Positions 7,236 through 16,300 of a DNA stretch of 42,128 nt are shown here, piece by piece. Below the pieces are notes generated by a model. That model was given only the letters and a program-made list of their open reading frames with translations, had not been told where the DNA came from and made no database searches. The stretch is from Flavobacterium pokkalii (GTDB lineage: Bacteria; Bacteroidota; Bacteroidia; Flavobacteriales; Flavobacteriaceae): contig NZ_NASZ01000029.1 in the NCBI RefSeq assembly GCF_014596575.1, positions 1-42,128 of the forward strand, given 5' to 3'. The number at the start of each line of letters is the position of its first letter. Position 1 is the stretch's first letter. Made by a program: the position numbers and the translations under genes.

Positions 7236-8357
7236 ATGAAATTAATAGTATTTTCATCTGCTCCGGTCATCAATTTGAATGGGGAGTTATTTTTGTACGC
7301 ACCTTATGAATGTGAAATGCAAATTTGGGCTAAATATGTTGATGAAATTCAATTTTGTGCTCCGGTATGGAATGAGGACAAAAAATTGTTAATTAATCCA
7401 ATAAGTTTCTCAGTTAAAAAGGTCGTACCTCTTTACGAATTTAATATAAAAAATAGAAGAGAGACTTTTGTATCAATAACTAAAGTATTAAAAAATACAC
7501 AGATTATATGGCAAGCCATGCAACAGGCCGATCATATCCATTTGCGTTGCCCGGGGAACATAGGATTATTGGCTTGCGTAATGCAGCTGTTTTTCCCCTC
7601 AAAACCTAAAACAGCAAAATATGCTGGGAATTGGGATCCACAATCAAAACAGCCCTTGACCTACCGCTTGCAGAAATGGATACTGTCTAATCCCTTTTTA
7701 ACCCGCAACATGCAGGTATTGGTATATGGGAATTGGGAGCAACAATCGCCTAATATAAAAGCTTTTTTTACCGCCTCTTATTCAGGAAAAGAGCCCCTGG
7801 CTATAGTTAAAACTATTAATTCGACTACAAAAATAAAGTTACTTTTTATAGGAACACTAACAGCAGGGAAGCAACCGCTTTATGCAGTTCAACTCCTGCA
7901 GGCTTTACAAAAAAGAGGTTTTGATGTCCAATTAGATGTCTATGGAGAAGGCCCGCTTAGAACTTCTTTGGAACAATATATGGAAATCAATGCGCTTAAA
8001 AATCAGCTGGTATTGCATGGCAATCAAAACCAGGAAATACTTAAAAAGGCTTATCAAAACAGCCATTTTGTTATCTTAGCCTCTAAGAGTGAGGGCTGGC
8101 CCAAAGCTATTGCCGAAGGCATGTTCTGGGGTTGCGTGCCGTTGGCAACAGCTGTTTCCTGCGTACCTGAAATGCTGGATTACGACCGTCGCGGAATTTT
8201 GTTGCAAATGGATACAGGGAAAGATAGCGATACAATCGCAACGCTAATAAATAATCCAGACCAGTTTGAAAAGAGAAGTAAAGAAGCCATCGATTGGTCC
8301 CGAAAATATACCTTAGAATATTTTGAAACCGAAATAAAAAAGCTGTTGCAAGAATGA
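7236..8357 (+). CDS. glycosyltransferase family 4 protein
   Basis: A 373-residue GT-B protein. The donor half is clear: IKLLFIGTLTAGKQP, VYGEGPLR, LVLHGNQNQEILKKAY, then the EX7E motif in EGWPKAIAE and a loop around SCVPEML. The N-terminal acceptor half is divergent (no GGIG-type loop) but carries DHIHLRCPGNIGLLA, seen in related polysaccharide transferases. It overlaps the next gene by 4 bp (ATGA), which implies translational coupling. It should transfer a sugar during repeat-unit assembly on the inner face of the membrane; substrate unknown. Confidence 0.88.
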   Translation: MKLIVFSSAPVINLNGELFLYAPYECEMQIWAKYVDEIQFCAPVWNEDKKLLINPISFSVKKVVPLYEFNIKNRRETFVSITKVLKNTQIIWQAMQQADHIHLRCPGNIGLLACVMQLFFPSKPKTAKYAGNWDPQSKQPLTYRLQKWILSNPFLTRNMQVLVYGNWEQQSPNIKAFFTASYSGKEPLAIVKTINSTTKIKLLFIGTLTAGKQPLYAVQLLQALQKRGFDVQLDVYGEGPLRTSLEQYMEINALKNQLVLHGNQNQEILKKAYQNSHFVILASKSEGWPKAIAEGMFWGCVPLATAVSCVPEMLDYDRRGILLQMDTGKDSDTIATLINNPDQFEKRSKEAIDWSRKYTLEYFETEIKKLLQE

Positions 8358-9436
8358 GAATACTACAACTAATTGATTCCTTAGAAGCAGGCGGAGCCGA
8401 GCGCATGGCAGTTAATTATGCCAATATGTTGTCGGAAGAAGGAGCTTTTTCGGCATTGGTTACTACCCGAAAAGAGGGAGTTTTAAAAGCAAAAATAGCG
8501 CCCAAAGTGGCCTATTTGTTTTTAAATAAAAAAAGAACCCTCGATTTTAGTGCCGTTTTCAAGTTGCGGAAATTCATAAAACAACACCGGATTCAGTGTG
8601 TTCAGGCGCATAGTTCTTCTTTCTTATTAGCCGTTTTGGTCAAATGCAGCTATCCCAAGCTAAAAATTATCTGGCACGATCATTATGGGAATAGAATTCA
8701 TGAAAGCAAAAGTGAAAACATTGCATTATGGGTATGTTCTTTCTTTTTCTCAGCATGTTTTGTTGTAAATCAGGAATTGAAAAAATGGATAGAGAAGAAT
8801 TTTAATAAAAAAAATGTTTTCTTTATGTCTAATTTTTTAATGGAAAATGATTTGCTTAATGGAGAAACTTATTTAAAAGGTCAGGAAGGAAAAAGAATTG
8901 TTTGTGTTGCAAATTTAAAGAAACCTAAGAATCATATTATGATACTTAAAGCATTTGCTGCGAGTAATCTGAAGGATGCAGGATGCTCATTGCATTTTGT
9001 GGGTAAAATATACGAGGATAGTTATTCCGATACTTTAAAGTCATTTATTAATGAAAATAATTTAGAAGAAAGTGTTTTTCTGTATGATTCAAAAGAAGAT
9101 GTGTCTTTTATTTTAGCACAGGCAAATGTGGGGGTTTTGGCTTCTGAATATGAAGGGTTTCCGGTTAGTTTATTAGAATATGGATATGCCGGTTTAGCAA
9201 CAATATGTACGGATGCTGGATTTTGTTCTGAAATAATTAAAGAAGGACAAAATGGATTATTGTTTAATCCTTATGATCAAAAAGCATTGGAGCAACAATT
9301 TTTAAAATTAGTTTTTAATTCTGAGTTACAAGAAAAAATAGGTTTGAATTTGAAGAAAGATATATTGGAAAAGTATTCTTCTGAGGGAATAAAAAAAAGA
9401 TTATTTAGAATGTATAATGATATTATAAATGAATAA
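8354..9436 (+). CDS. glycosyltransferase family 4 protein
   Basis: A 360-residue GT-B enzyme of family GT4. It starts MRILQLIDSLEAGGAERMA, a classic GT4 opening with the GGAERM loop at residues 13-18. The donor domain has RIVCVANLKKPKNH, LHFVGKIYED and the EX7E motif in EGFPVSLLE, followed by a nucleotide-sugar loop around CSEIIKEGQNGLLF. The 4-bp overlap with the preceding gene and 8-bp overlap with the following one place it in the middle of the operon. From about base 8800 to the end the codon use is more AT-rich than the first third, possibly a recombination mosaic. The sugar is unknown. Confidence 0.92.
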   Translation: MRILQLIDSLEAGGAERMAVNYANMLSEEGAFSALVTTRKEGVLKAKIAPKVAYLFLNKKRTLDFSAVFKLRKFIKQHRIQCVQAHSSSFLLAVLVKCSYPKLKIIWHDHYGNRIHESKSENIALWVCSFFFSACFVVNQELKKWIEKNFNKKNVFFMSNFLMENDLLNGETYLKGQEGKRIVCVANLKKPKNHIMILKAFAASNLKDAGCSLHFVGKIYEDSYSDTLKSFINENNLEESVFLYDSKEDVSFILAQANVGVLASEYEGFPVSLLEYGYAGLATICTDAGFCSEIIKEGQNGLLFNPYDQKALEQQFLKLVFNSELQEKIGLNLKKDILEKYSSEGIKKRLFRMYNDIINE

Positions 9437-10787
9437 GTCTGAAATCAATTATATCAATTTAATATTCCTGCATGTCGGGATTGCATTTGCTATTTTTTTT
9501 ATTCCTTTTTTGTCTAAAATTTACGCCTTGCTGATTGCTGTTTTAGGAGGTTATTATATTATATCGAAAAACAACCAAAACAATGAAGTGCTTTATGTGT
9601 CGGCTTATCTGGTTGGGGCAGAAGTTTTTTTAAGAATGACCGGCGGTAATCTGAACAATGAGTATGTCAAGACGGTAGTTTCTTTACTAATGTTATTGGG
9701 TTTTGTTCTGAGTGGTTTTTCTAAAAACAGCATTGTTTATTGGTTTTACTTCTTATTCCTGATTCCCGGAATGCTGGTTACTATGAGCAGTCAGGATCTC
9801 GATTTGGAAATTCGAAAAGCCATTACATTTAATATCTCCGGACCGGTTTGTTTGGGACTGAGTGCTTTGTATTGTTACCAGAGAAAAATAAGTTTTGGTC
9901 AGTTGCAAAATATAGTAGTCCTTTTAGGATTGCCTGTGATAGCTACTCTGGTTTATCTGTTGTTGTACAATCCCTCTGTACGGGATGTGGTAACCGGAAC
10001 TCAGTCAAATTTTGCTACTTCCGGAGGCTATGGACCTAATCAGGTAGCTACCGTTTTAGGGCTGGGAATGTTTGTGTTTTTTGCTCAGTTGGTTTTTATG
10101 TCCAAGTCCAAAAGAATGCTGCTGCTGAATGGCTTTCTTTTTGTTGTAGCGGCCTATCGTGCTATTGTTACTTTTTCCAGAGGAGGGGTAATTACCGGTT
10201 TTGCAATGATTGTTTTATTGCTTTTAGCGGCTTATTTGTTTAGCAACAATTCCGGAAAAAGAAAAGTACAATGGATTATGATTTTTAGCAGTTTGCTGGC
10301 TTTGGGAATTTGGAGTTATTCGGTGGTGCAAACCAGTGGTTTAATTACCAAAAGATATGCTAATCAAAATGCAGCCGGACGTGTAAAAGCAGATCGCTTA
10401 GGAGGACGTGAACAAATAATGGGAACCGAAATAGCTCTTTTTCAGGAAAACCCTGTGATGGGTGTGGGAATAGGTTTAGGAAAATCCTATCGCGAGCAAA
10501 TGCTGGGACAGGAAGTGGCTTCGCATAATGAAATTACACGTTTGCTGGCCGAACACGGTCTGTTTGGAGTATTGATGTTGTTGATTTTAGTACTCACCCC
10601 GCTGATGCTCTTTTTGGTTCAGTATCAAAATATCTATTTTTTTTCCTTTTATGTCTTTTGGTTGTTAACAATTAATCATGCCGCGATGCGAATTGCAGCT
10701 CCGGCTTTTGTGTACGCGCTTACGTTACTCACAGTTCATTTTTCGGCAGCTGAAACAGCAAAAGAGGGCGTTTCAACAGAAATTTAA
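9429..10787 (+). CDS. O-antigen ligase/polymerase family membrane protein (Wzy-like)
   Basis: A 452-residue hydrophobic protein with about 10-12 membrane segments. It shows the Wzy_C/WaaL-family (PF04932) pattern: TFSRGGVITGF in the middle, then a large periplasmic loop with ENPVMGVGIGLGK and VASHNEITRLLAEHGLFG, whose His-Asn-Glu run is the family hallmark. Such proteins polymerise lipid-linked repeat units or ligate O-antigen in the periplasm. Between glycosyltransferases and a polyprenyl sugar transferase, a polymerase role is the more likely. It overlaps the preceding gene by 8 bp. The N-terminal 100 residues are poorly conserved, as usual for Wzy proteins. Confidence 0.88.
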   Translation: MNKSEINYINLIFLHVGIAFAIFFIPFLSKIYALLIAVLGGYYIISKNNQNNEVLYVSAYLVGAEVFLRMTGGNLNNEYVKTVVSLLMLLGFVLSGFSKNSIVYWFYFLFLIPGMLVTMSSQDLDLEIRKAITFNISGPVCLGLSALYCYQRKISFGQLQNIVVLLGLPVIATLVYLLLYNPSVRDVVTGTQSNFATSGGYGPNQVATVLGLGMFVFFAQLVFMSKSKRMLLLNGFLFVVAAYRAIVTFSRGGVITGFAMIVLLLLAAYLFSNNSGKRKVQWIMIFSSLLALGIWSYSVVQTSGLITKRYANQNAAGRVKADRLGGREQIMGTEIALFQENPVMGVGIGLGKSYREQMLGQEVASHNEITRLLAEHGLFGVLMLLILVLTPLMLFLVQYQNIYFFSFYVFWLLTINHAAMRIAAPAFVYALTLLTVHFSAAETAKEGVSTEI

Positions 10788-10906
10788 TCCTTTTAAAGAA
10801 TAAATTTTAACAATTGGAAATAGTTTGCAAACTTGTTCCTGATTTCTATTTTTTCCATGTAGAAATTATCGAATAAATTGTAATATTGCTTTTAAACAGC
10901 CCTCCA

Positions 10907-12301
10907 ATGACAACCGATAAAATTCATTTTGAACTCTCCGAAAGAAAAATGATGCTGCATTTTGTGGATGTTATTTGTGTGCTTTTGGCTCTCAATGTTA
11001 CCGGGAATTTCTTCAGATTGGAATATTTAACATTGGCAGTGTCTAACGGAGTACATCTGTTGCTTTTATTGGTCTATTTAAAATTAATAGGGGCCGTTTT
11101 TGAATTTTACAATCTTCAAGTCGCCAGTACCGAATTTCAGTTAATCCGAAGCACCATATTAACGGTTACTACCACTACGGTTACTTATTTTTTAACCCCA
11201 GTTTATTCGCCTCCGTTGCCGGCTAACCGCTTGCAAATTTTAGCCTTTTTTACAGTTATCTTTCTGTCGCTTATTTTATGGAGGTTGTTTTATGTACGTT
11301 TTCTGGCCTCTAAAAGATTTTATCAAAATGCCTTGTTGATTTGTGATGCCGAGCAAGTTGAAGACTTGGTTTCAGGAATAGAATCTATCGATCCGCATTA
11401 TAAAATTGTGGCTTTTGTAAGTGATTGTGCCAAAGTAGCCCAATCGGTTCGTTTAAAACCAGGTATTGAATGTGTAAATGCAGGAGAATTAATGCGCTAT
11501 GTGAATGCCAAACAAATTACTGAAATTGTAGTAGGCACACAAAATCCGGAAAGCATCACTACCGAATTGTACCAGCAATTATTAAAATTACTGGAATCCG
11601 GAAGACTTATCAGGGAATATTCGCAGGTGTATGAGTCTAAAACCCAGCGAATTCCTGTGCAATACATCGGGCGTGATTTTTATCGGTTTTTCCCTTTTAG
11701 TCGCAGTAACCAAAACCGTTTGTATTTGTCCATAATCCGAATCCTTGAAATAATTCTTTGTTTCGTCGGTTTGCTTCTTACGGCATTACTGATTCCTTTT
11801 GTGTTTGTTATGAATAGTTTTGCGAACAAAGGATCTTTGTTTTATACACAGGAACGAATAGGAAAAGACGGAGTAGTTTTTAATATTTTGAAATTCCGAA
11901 CCATGTTGGAAAATTCGGAAGCAGACCAAGCTGTTTTTGCAGCTCCTGATGATGCGAGAGTAACTGCTTTTGGACGCTTTATGCGCAAAACCCGAATGGA
12001 TGAATTTCCTCAGTTTGTTAATATTCTAAAAGGGGACATGGCGGTTATTGGGCCCCGTCCCGAAAGACCTTTTGTGGTTAAAGAAATTGCCGAAAGAATG
12101 CCTTTTTATGAAACCCGTCATATCATTAAGCCCGGACTTACCGGCTGGGCGCAGGTAAATTATTCTTACGGAGAAAGTCTGGAAGACAGTCTGATTAAAC
12201 TCCAATACGATTTGTATTATATCAAACACCGAAGTTTTTACCTCGATTTTAATATTGCCTTAAAAACCATAACCACCATTTTATTTTACCGCGGACAGTA
12301 G
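10907..12301 (+). CDS. polyprenyl-phosphate sugar phosphotransferase (WcaJ/WbaP-type)
   Basis: A 464-residue enzyme that starts polysaccharide synthesis by moving a sugar-1-phosphate from UDP-sugar to undecaprenyl phosphate. The N-terminus has about four membrane segments. A Rossmann-like middle region (residues about 140-250) follows, then a fifth hydrophobic helix (about 280-305) and the catalytic sugar transferase domain: LFYTQERIGKDG, NILKFRTM, KTRMDEFPQFVNILKGDMAVIGPRPERP and GLTGWAQVNY. I chose the ATG at 10907. A TTG in frame at 10886 would add seven residues, but it lies over a promoter-like taatattg (10881-10888). Only 4 bp separate its stop from the stop of the convergent Lnb-like gene. 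Confidence 0.93.
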   Translation: MTTDKIHFELSERKMMLHFVDVICVLLALNVTGNFFRLEYLTLAVSNGVHLLLLLVYLKLIGAVFEFYNLQVASTEFQLIRSTILTVTTTTVTYFLTPVYSPPLPANRLQILAFFTVIFLSLILWRLFYVRFLASKRFYQNALLICDAEQVEDLVSGIESIDPHYKIVAFVSDCAKVAQSVRLKPGIECVNAGELMRYVNAKQITEIVVGTQNPESITTELYQQLLKLLESGRLIREYSQVYESKTQRIPVQYIGRDFYRFFPFSRSNQNRLYLSIIRILEIILCFVGLLLTALLIPFVFVMNSFANKGSLFYTQERIGKDGVVFNILKFRTMLENSEADQAVFAAPDDARVTAFGRFMRKTRMDEFPQFVNILKGDMAVIGPRPERPFVVKEIAERMPFYETRHIIKPGLTGWAQVNYSYGESLEDSLIKLQYDLYYIKHRSFYLDFNIALKTITTILFYRGQ

Positions 12302-12305
12302 CTTT

Positions 12306-13448
12306 TTAAATAATAATCGGAATTGCTTTTTTGTTTTTGAGTGTTATTTGAACTAAGAAATATACCGAAGTGACTATTAAAGGCAAAACGATTAATAAAT
12401 GGGCTTTGTTGAATAGGAACACCAGATAAATCAGTAGTGAAAAGAGGTTGAACAAAGCTAATCGGTACGTCCATAATTTGTTCTGTTTACTGTAAAAGAA
12501 TACTAAAATTAATAAGGCCGGATTGAATAACAGTACGTTGTAATTGTTGGCTAATTCTAAATGGTTTGAATAAAATCCCATAAAAAGAAAGAATAAACCA
12601 AGTATTCCCATTAAGATAAAATAAGCAAGATGTATGCTTTTTTTGTTCCAAATAACGAATAGCGCTATAAGAATTAAGTACGAATAAATATTGTTCCACC
12701 AGGAGCTTGGATGCGATTCTTCAAAGTGTAAAAGTGTTACGTTTTTAGGAGCCAGAGGCTGGTTTTTATACTGAATCAGTTTTAAGCTTTTTTGTAATTC
12801 CAATGGCAAAAAGAGTTTTGTACCTAATTGATCTACTTTAGAACCAAAGATGATGCTGGTACCCAGTTTTTCATAAAAATGATGGTTAAAATAAGGATAT
12901 AAAATACTTCTGTAGCTTAAATTAGTGTCTGTTTTTTTAGTAATTACGGTACTTCCTAAAGTCTTGTTGATAATATCTATAGCCATAGAAGTACAATTTT
13001 TATCAATAAATTTATAAGTATAATGACTGTCGCCGGAAGCCAGTGAGGTATTTAAATTTTCAAAAAGTTTTTGTTTTAATGCTAATGGGATATTTAATTC
13101 CTGTTCATCAACCGAACGGTTTTCATAAGTGTACTGACTGATAAAATCAGTAAAAGGATGCACAACTGCAAAATACTGTAAATCTCCTTTGGCAAACTTG
13201 GGAACGAAATTAGGTGTGTTAAAATCAAAAGCGCCGTAATTGTAAACGGCATCTACAAAATTCGCTTCGTCTTTAATTCGGATGGCGGTATGTCCAAATA
13301 GCGAATAGGATTCATTCCCCAGTCCGCAAGTGATTACGCTAACGGTAGCGTCTTTGGATAATTGGATATTTTGTCCCCAAAAAGCATTAAAAAAACTAAG
13401 AAAGAATAGCAGAAATATTGTTTTTTTGGAAATCAAAATATTCATCAT
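12306..13448 (-). CDS. Lnb-like lipoprotein N-acyltransferase (DUF4105)
   Basis: A 380-residue protein: signal peptide or anchor (residues 1-25, ending WGQN), a periplasmic DUF4105 domain (about 30-230) and a C-terminal half with four or five membrane segments (about 265-375). The domain shows ITCGLGNESYSLFGHTAIRI with H53 and FIDKNCTSMAIDI with C152, the likely Cys-His pair. DUF4105 has been linked to Lnb, which N-acylates lipoproteins in Bacteroides, so it is expected to finish lipoprotein maturation after Lgt, encoded at 27346-28272. Assignment to this individual protein is by family only. A -7-like TACTTTTG on the minus strand (13480-13473) lies 25 bp upstream of the start. A second in-frame ATG at 13445 is equally possible. 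Confidence 0.83.
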   Translation of the reverse strand: MMNILISKKTIFLLFFLSFFNAFWGQNIQLSKDATVSVITCGLGNESYSLFGHTAIRIKDEANFVDAVYNYGAFDFNTPNFVPKFAKGDLQYFAVVHPFTDFISQYTYENRSVDEQELNIPLALKQKLFENLNTSLASGDSHYTYKFIDKNCTSMAIDIINKTLGSTVITKKTDTNLSYRSILYPYFNHHFYEKLGTSIIFGSKVDQLGTKLFLPLELQKSLKLIQYKNQPLAPKNVTLLHFEESHPSSWWNNIYSYLILIALFVIWNKKSIHLAYFILMGILGLFFLFMGFYSNHLELANNYNVLLFNPALLILVFFYSKQNKLWTYRLALFNLFSLLIYLVFLFNKAHLLIVLPLIVTSVYFLVQITLKNKKAIPIII

Positions 13449-13472
13449 AATTAATGGTTTTCGTTATTTTTT

Positions 13473-13480
13473 CAAAAGTA
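13473..13480 (-). promoter_or_regulatory. -7 element for the Lnb-like gene
   Basis: On the minus strand this reads TACTTTTG, a perfect match to the Bacteroidetes -7 consensus TAnnTTTG, 25 bp before the start codon. No TTG was found at the right -33 distance. Confidence 0.45.
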
Positions 13481-13562
13481 TCATTTTTTAGCGAGCTTAT
13501 TTCCTTTCGGATTTAAATATTCTTTGTGAAATTTCTGTTGATAATCTGTTTCAGAGAAAGTG

Positions 13563-13590
13563 TTTGCATGGATTAATTGTATTAAATTTG
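13563..13590 (+). promoter_or_regulatory. promoter for pssA
   Basis: TTTG (13563-13566), a 16-bp spacer and TAAATTTG (13583-13590), matching the Bacteroidetes -33/-7 pattern with a slightly short spacer. The start codon lies 27 bp past the -7 element. Confidence 0.6.
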
Positions 13591-13617
13591 CGTACTATCC
13601 TTTTAAAATAAACAGCA

Positions 13618-14340
13618 ATGAATATCAAAAAACACGTTCCTAACAGTATTACATTACTTAATCTTTTTTGTGGTTGTATAGCGTTGGTTTTTGTGAGTAA
13701 TCAGGATTTTGAAATTGCTTTTTTATTTGTGGCATTAGGGATTTTCTTTGATTTTTTTGATGGCTTTTTTGCGCGAATGTTCAAGGTTACCGGTGAATTA
13801 GGATTACAATTGGACTCACTGGCCGATATGGTAACCAGCGGTGTTGTTCCGGGTTATGTGATGTATTATTTGTTGTTAAACAGTCAGCACGAAATATGCG
13901 ATTGTATGTTTTTCCCTTTTTTAGGTTTTATCATTACAATGGGTTCCTGCTATCGTTTGGCTTTTTTTAATATAGATACCCGTCAGTCCGAATCATTTAT
14001 AGGATTGCCTACTCCGGCAAATTCCCTGTTTATGTTAAGTTTGCCTTTGGTGCTTAAATATTCGGATTCCTTGTTTATTTTAGAATTACTGACTAATCAA
14101 TGGGTTTTGTTGCTGATTACGGCTTTTAGTGCTTTTATTTTAAATGCCGAAATTCCTTTGTTTTCTTTAAAAATTAAGAAGTTTACTTTGAAAGATAATT
14201 GGCTGCAAATTGCTTTTATCACTCTGTCTGTTTTATTGGTATTGTTTTTTCAATATGCGGGTGTTCCTTTGGTGATTATCAGTTATGTGTTATTGTCGGT
14301 ATTGAATAATAGGTTTTCTCTGGATGGCAAAACAAAATAA
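13618..14340 (+). CDS. pssA: CDP-diacylglycerol--serine O-phosphatidyltransferase
   Basis: A 240-residue inner-membrane enzyme that makes phosphatidylserine from CDP-diacylglycerol and serine, the first step to phosphatidylethanolamine. The CDP-alcohol phosphotransferase signature DxxDGxxARx8GxxxDxxxD is complete across about residues 46-71 (DFFDGFFAR to LDSLAD). SGVVPG follows, and the gene opens KKHVPNSITLLNLFCGC, typical of the bacterial PssA type II family. About seven membrane segments are predicted by eye. Its last 17 bases overlap the start of the GH25 gene, so the two are co-transcribed. A promoter match lies upstream. Confidence 0.95.
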   Translation: MNIKKHVPNSITLLNLFCGCIALVFVSNQDFEIAFLFVALGIFFDFFDGFFARMFKVTGELGLQLDSLADMVTSGVVPGYVMYYLLLNSQHEICDCMFFPFLGFIITMGSCYRLAFFNIDTRQSESFIGLPTPANSLFMLSLPLVLKYSDSLFILELLTNQWVLLLITAFSAFILNAEIPLFSLKIKKFTLKDNWLQIAFITLSVLLVLFFQYAGVPLVIISYVLLSVLNNRFSLDGKTK

Positions 14341-15187
14341 CCGACGAAGAACCGCTCCTTCCCGAAAGTCTAAAAAGAAAACTTCGGTACTACGAAAAAA
14401 GGCAATTCAGTTCCTGACAGTAGCCTTGCTGTTGTTATTGGGTTTTGGAATTATTTATCATTATCGAAATGGTTTGGCTTATTATTTTAGTTTTAAAACC
14501 AATAAGACTCTGGATAAGGAAGCGAAGGAAAAACGACTTTCGGATGTTCGTAATTATCAGGTCTTAGAAAAGAACGAATCCAAAGCCATTGGGATTGATG
14601 TTTCGGAATATCAGGACGAAATCGATTGGGATGAGGTAAAAACCTTGGATGACGATTATCAATTGTCTTTTGTTTTTATTCGCGCCACAGTTGGAAACGA
14701 CCGATTAGACAAACGATTTGAAGAAAATTGGCTTCAGGCCAAAGAAAACAAGCTGATTCGCGGTGCTTATCATTATTACCGACCTAATGAAAATTCGCTG
14801 GAACAGGCAGAGCTTTTTATCAAAACCGTTCGTTTAGAAAAAGGTGATTTGCCACCGGTTTTGGATATTGAACGTTTGCCTGAAAATCAATCTATGGAAC
14901 GATTGAAATTAGGATTAAGACGTTGGCTGACCAAAATAGAAGCGCATTACAAAGTCAAACCGATTATTTATACCGGAGAACGTTATTATGATGATTTTCT
15001 CAAAAAAGAATTCTCCGATTATTTGTTTTGGATAGCCAATTATAATTTTTACCGCGAAAAAATGGAGGAAGATTGGCTCTTTTGGCAATTTACCGAAAAA
15101 GCCTCTGTTTCAGGAATAAAAGGGAACGTAGATGTGAATATTTTTAACGGAGATTTAGAACAGTTGCAATTTATCACCAAAGAATAA
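14324..15187 (+). CDS. GH25 family lysozyme-like glycosyl hydrolase
   Basis: A 287-residue protein with a basic N-terminus (RRRTAPSRKSKKK) and one membrane segment (about 27-45), so it is probably anchored with its domain in the periplasm. The GH25 fold spans about 88-285: GIDVSEYQDEIDW with the family's conserved Asp, FVFIRATVG, RGAYHYYRP, PPVLDIE with the catalytic Asp-x-Glu, KPIIYTGERYY, YLFWIANY, LFWQFTEKASV and GNVDVNIFNG. GH25 enzymes cleave the MurNAc-GlcNAc bond of peptidoglycan. It overlaps pssA by 17 bp. Its stop codon abuts the stop of the convergent DUF5808 gene with no bases between them. Confidence 0.92.
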   Translation: MAKQNNRRRTAPSRKSKKKTSVLRKKAIQFLTVALLLLLGFGIIYHYRNGLAYYFSFKTNKTLDKEAKEKRLSDVRNYQVLEKNESKAIGIDVSEYQDEIDWDEVKTLDDDYQLSFVFIRATVGNDRLDKRFEENWLQAKENKLIRGAYHYYRPNENSLEQAELFIKTVRLEKGDLPPVLDIERLPENQSMERLKLGLRRWLTKIEAHYKVKPIIYTGERYYDDFLKKEFSDYLFWIANYNFYREKMEEDWLFWQFTEKASVSGIKGNVDVNIFNGDLEQLQFITKE

Positions 15188-15424
15188 TTAGTGTTTTCTT
15201 AAGATAGTGAAAGTAACTAGGGCGAAAAATAATAACATACCTATAAAAAATAGTACTGATTTTCTGTTGGCAAAATTAACAGTCCAACCCATCCATTCTT
15301 TTTTCTTAGGAGGAAAAATACGTTTGTCTTTTGGGTTGTAATAAAACATTCCCCAAATCCAATTGTTCGGATCTTTAGACCATCTATCTAAGATTTCTTT
15401 GCTTGGGTTATTTGGATCTTCCAT
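15188..15424 (-). CDS. DUF5808 small membrane protein
   Basis: A 78-residue protein with an N-terminal soluble half bearing the DUF5808 pattern (DPNNWIWGMFYYNPKD, then RIFPPKKKEWMGWTVNFAN) and one C-terminal membrane segment (about 57-73). Function is not known. It sits 51 bp downstream of lptB on the same strand and may be the last gene of the kdsD-tatC-lptB group. Its stop touches the stop of the GH25 gene. Confidence 0.8.
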   Translation of the reverse strand: MEDPNNPSKEILDRWSKDPNNWIWGMFYYNPKDKRIFPPKKKEWMGWTVNFANRKSVLFFIGMLLFFALVTFTILRKH

Positions 15425-15475
15425 TTTTACAAATATTAGTTTAAAATGATTTACTCAAATAACGTAATTTTTTTC

Positions 15476-16216
15476 TTAAAACTCTAATTTCTTTTTTCTT
15501 AATTCGAAATTTTGTCCCAGATACACTCTTCTTACCATTTCGTCTTCAACTAATTCTTCCGGTTTTCCCGCTTTTAGGATTCCACCTTCAAACATCAGGT
15601 AGGTTTTATCAGTAATAGCCAATGTTTCCTGAACATTGTGGTCGGTAATCAGGATTCCGATATTTTTGTTTTTTAACTGTGCAACAATTCGTTGGATATC
15701 CTCAACAGCAACCGGGTCAACTCCTGCAAAAGGTTCGTCTAACAGAATGAATTTTGGATCCGTTGCCAGACAGCGTGCAATTTCTGTACGACGGCGTTCT
15801 CCTCCGGATAATAAATCGCCACGGTTAGTACGAATGTGTTCCAAACTGAATTCGGCAATCAGGCTTTCCATTTTGGCAATTTGGGCTTCTTTGGAAAGTT
15901 TGGTCAATTGCAAAACACTTAAAATGTTGTCTTCGATACTTAATTTTCTAAAAACCGAAGCTTCCTGAGCCAGATAACCAATTCCCTGTTGTGCTCTTTT
16001 GTACATCGGGAAATGCGTAATGTCAGTATCATCAAGATGAATGTTTCCGGCATTAGGTTTTACCAATCCCACAATCATATAAAAAGAGGTGGTTTTTCCG
16101 GCTCCGTTTGGTCCGAGTAATCCCACGATTTCTCCCTGATTTACTTCTACCGAAATGCCTTTTACAACACTTCTTCCTTTGTATGTTTTTACTAAATTAT
16201 CGGCTCTTAAAATCAT
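15476..16216 (-). CDS. lptB: LPS export ABC transporter ATP-binding protein LptB
   Basis: A 246-residue ATPase of the LptB2FG complex, which pulls LPS from the inner membrane onto the Lpt bridge. All motifs are present: Walker A GPNGAGKTTSF (about 34-44), Q-loop in YLAQEASVFRKLS, signature LSGGERRRTEIARCLA, Walker B FILLDEPFAGVDP, and the H-loop in ITDHNVQETL. The family-typical FRKLSIEDNI and GVDPVAVEDIQ separate it from generic ABC ATPases. It lies 84 bp after tatC on the same strand. Kdo synthesis by KdsD just upstream makes an LPS-related operon plausible. Confidence 0.96.
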   Translation of the reverse strand: MILRADNLVKTYKGRSVVKGISVEVNQGEIVGLLGPNGAGKTTSFYMIVGLVKPNAGNIHLDDTDITHFPMYKRAQQGIGYLAQEASVFRKLSIEDNILSVLQLTKLSKEAQIAKMESLIAEFSLEHIRTNRGDLLSGGERRRTEIARCLATDPKFILLDEPFAGVDPVAVEDIQRIVAQLKNKNIGILITDHNVQETLAITDKTYLMFEGGILKAGKPEELVEDEMVRRVYLGQNFELRKKKLEF

Positions 16217-16300
16217 CTTGTGTTGGTTTTTGACTCAGTGTATAGCTGTTTCTTCGACAAATTAACGAATAACCCAATAAACAAATAGCGATATTAACAA

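Noticed and set aside
127..12301. Complete Wzx/Wzy capsule operon
   Set aside because: No flippase, Wza or Wzc gene is visible, so only part of such a system can be claimed.
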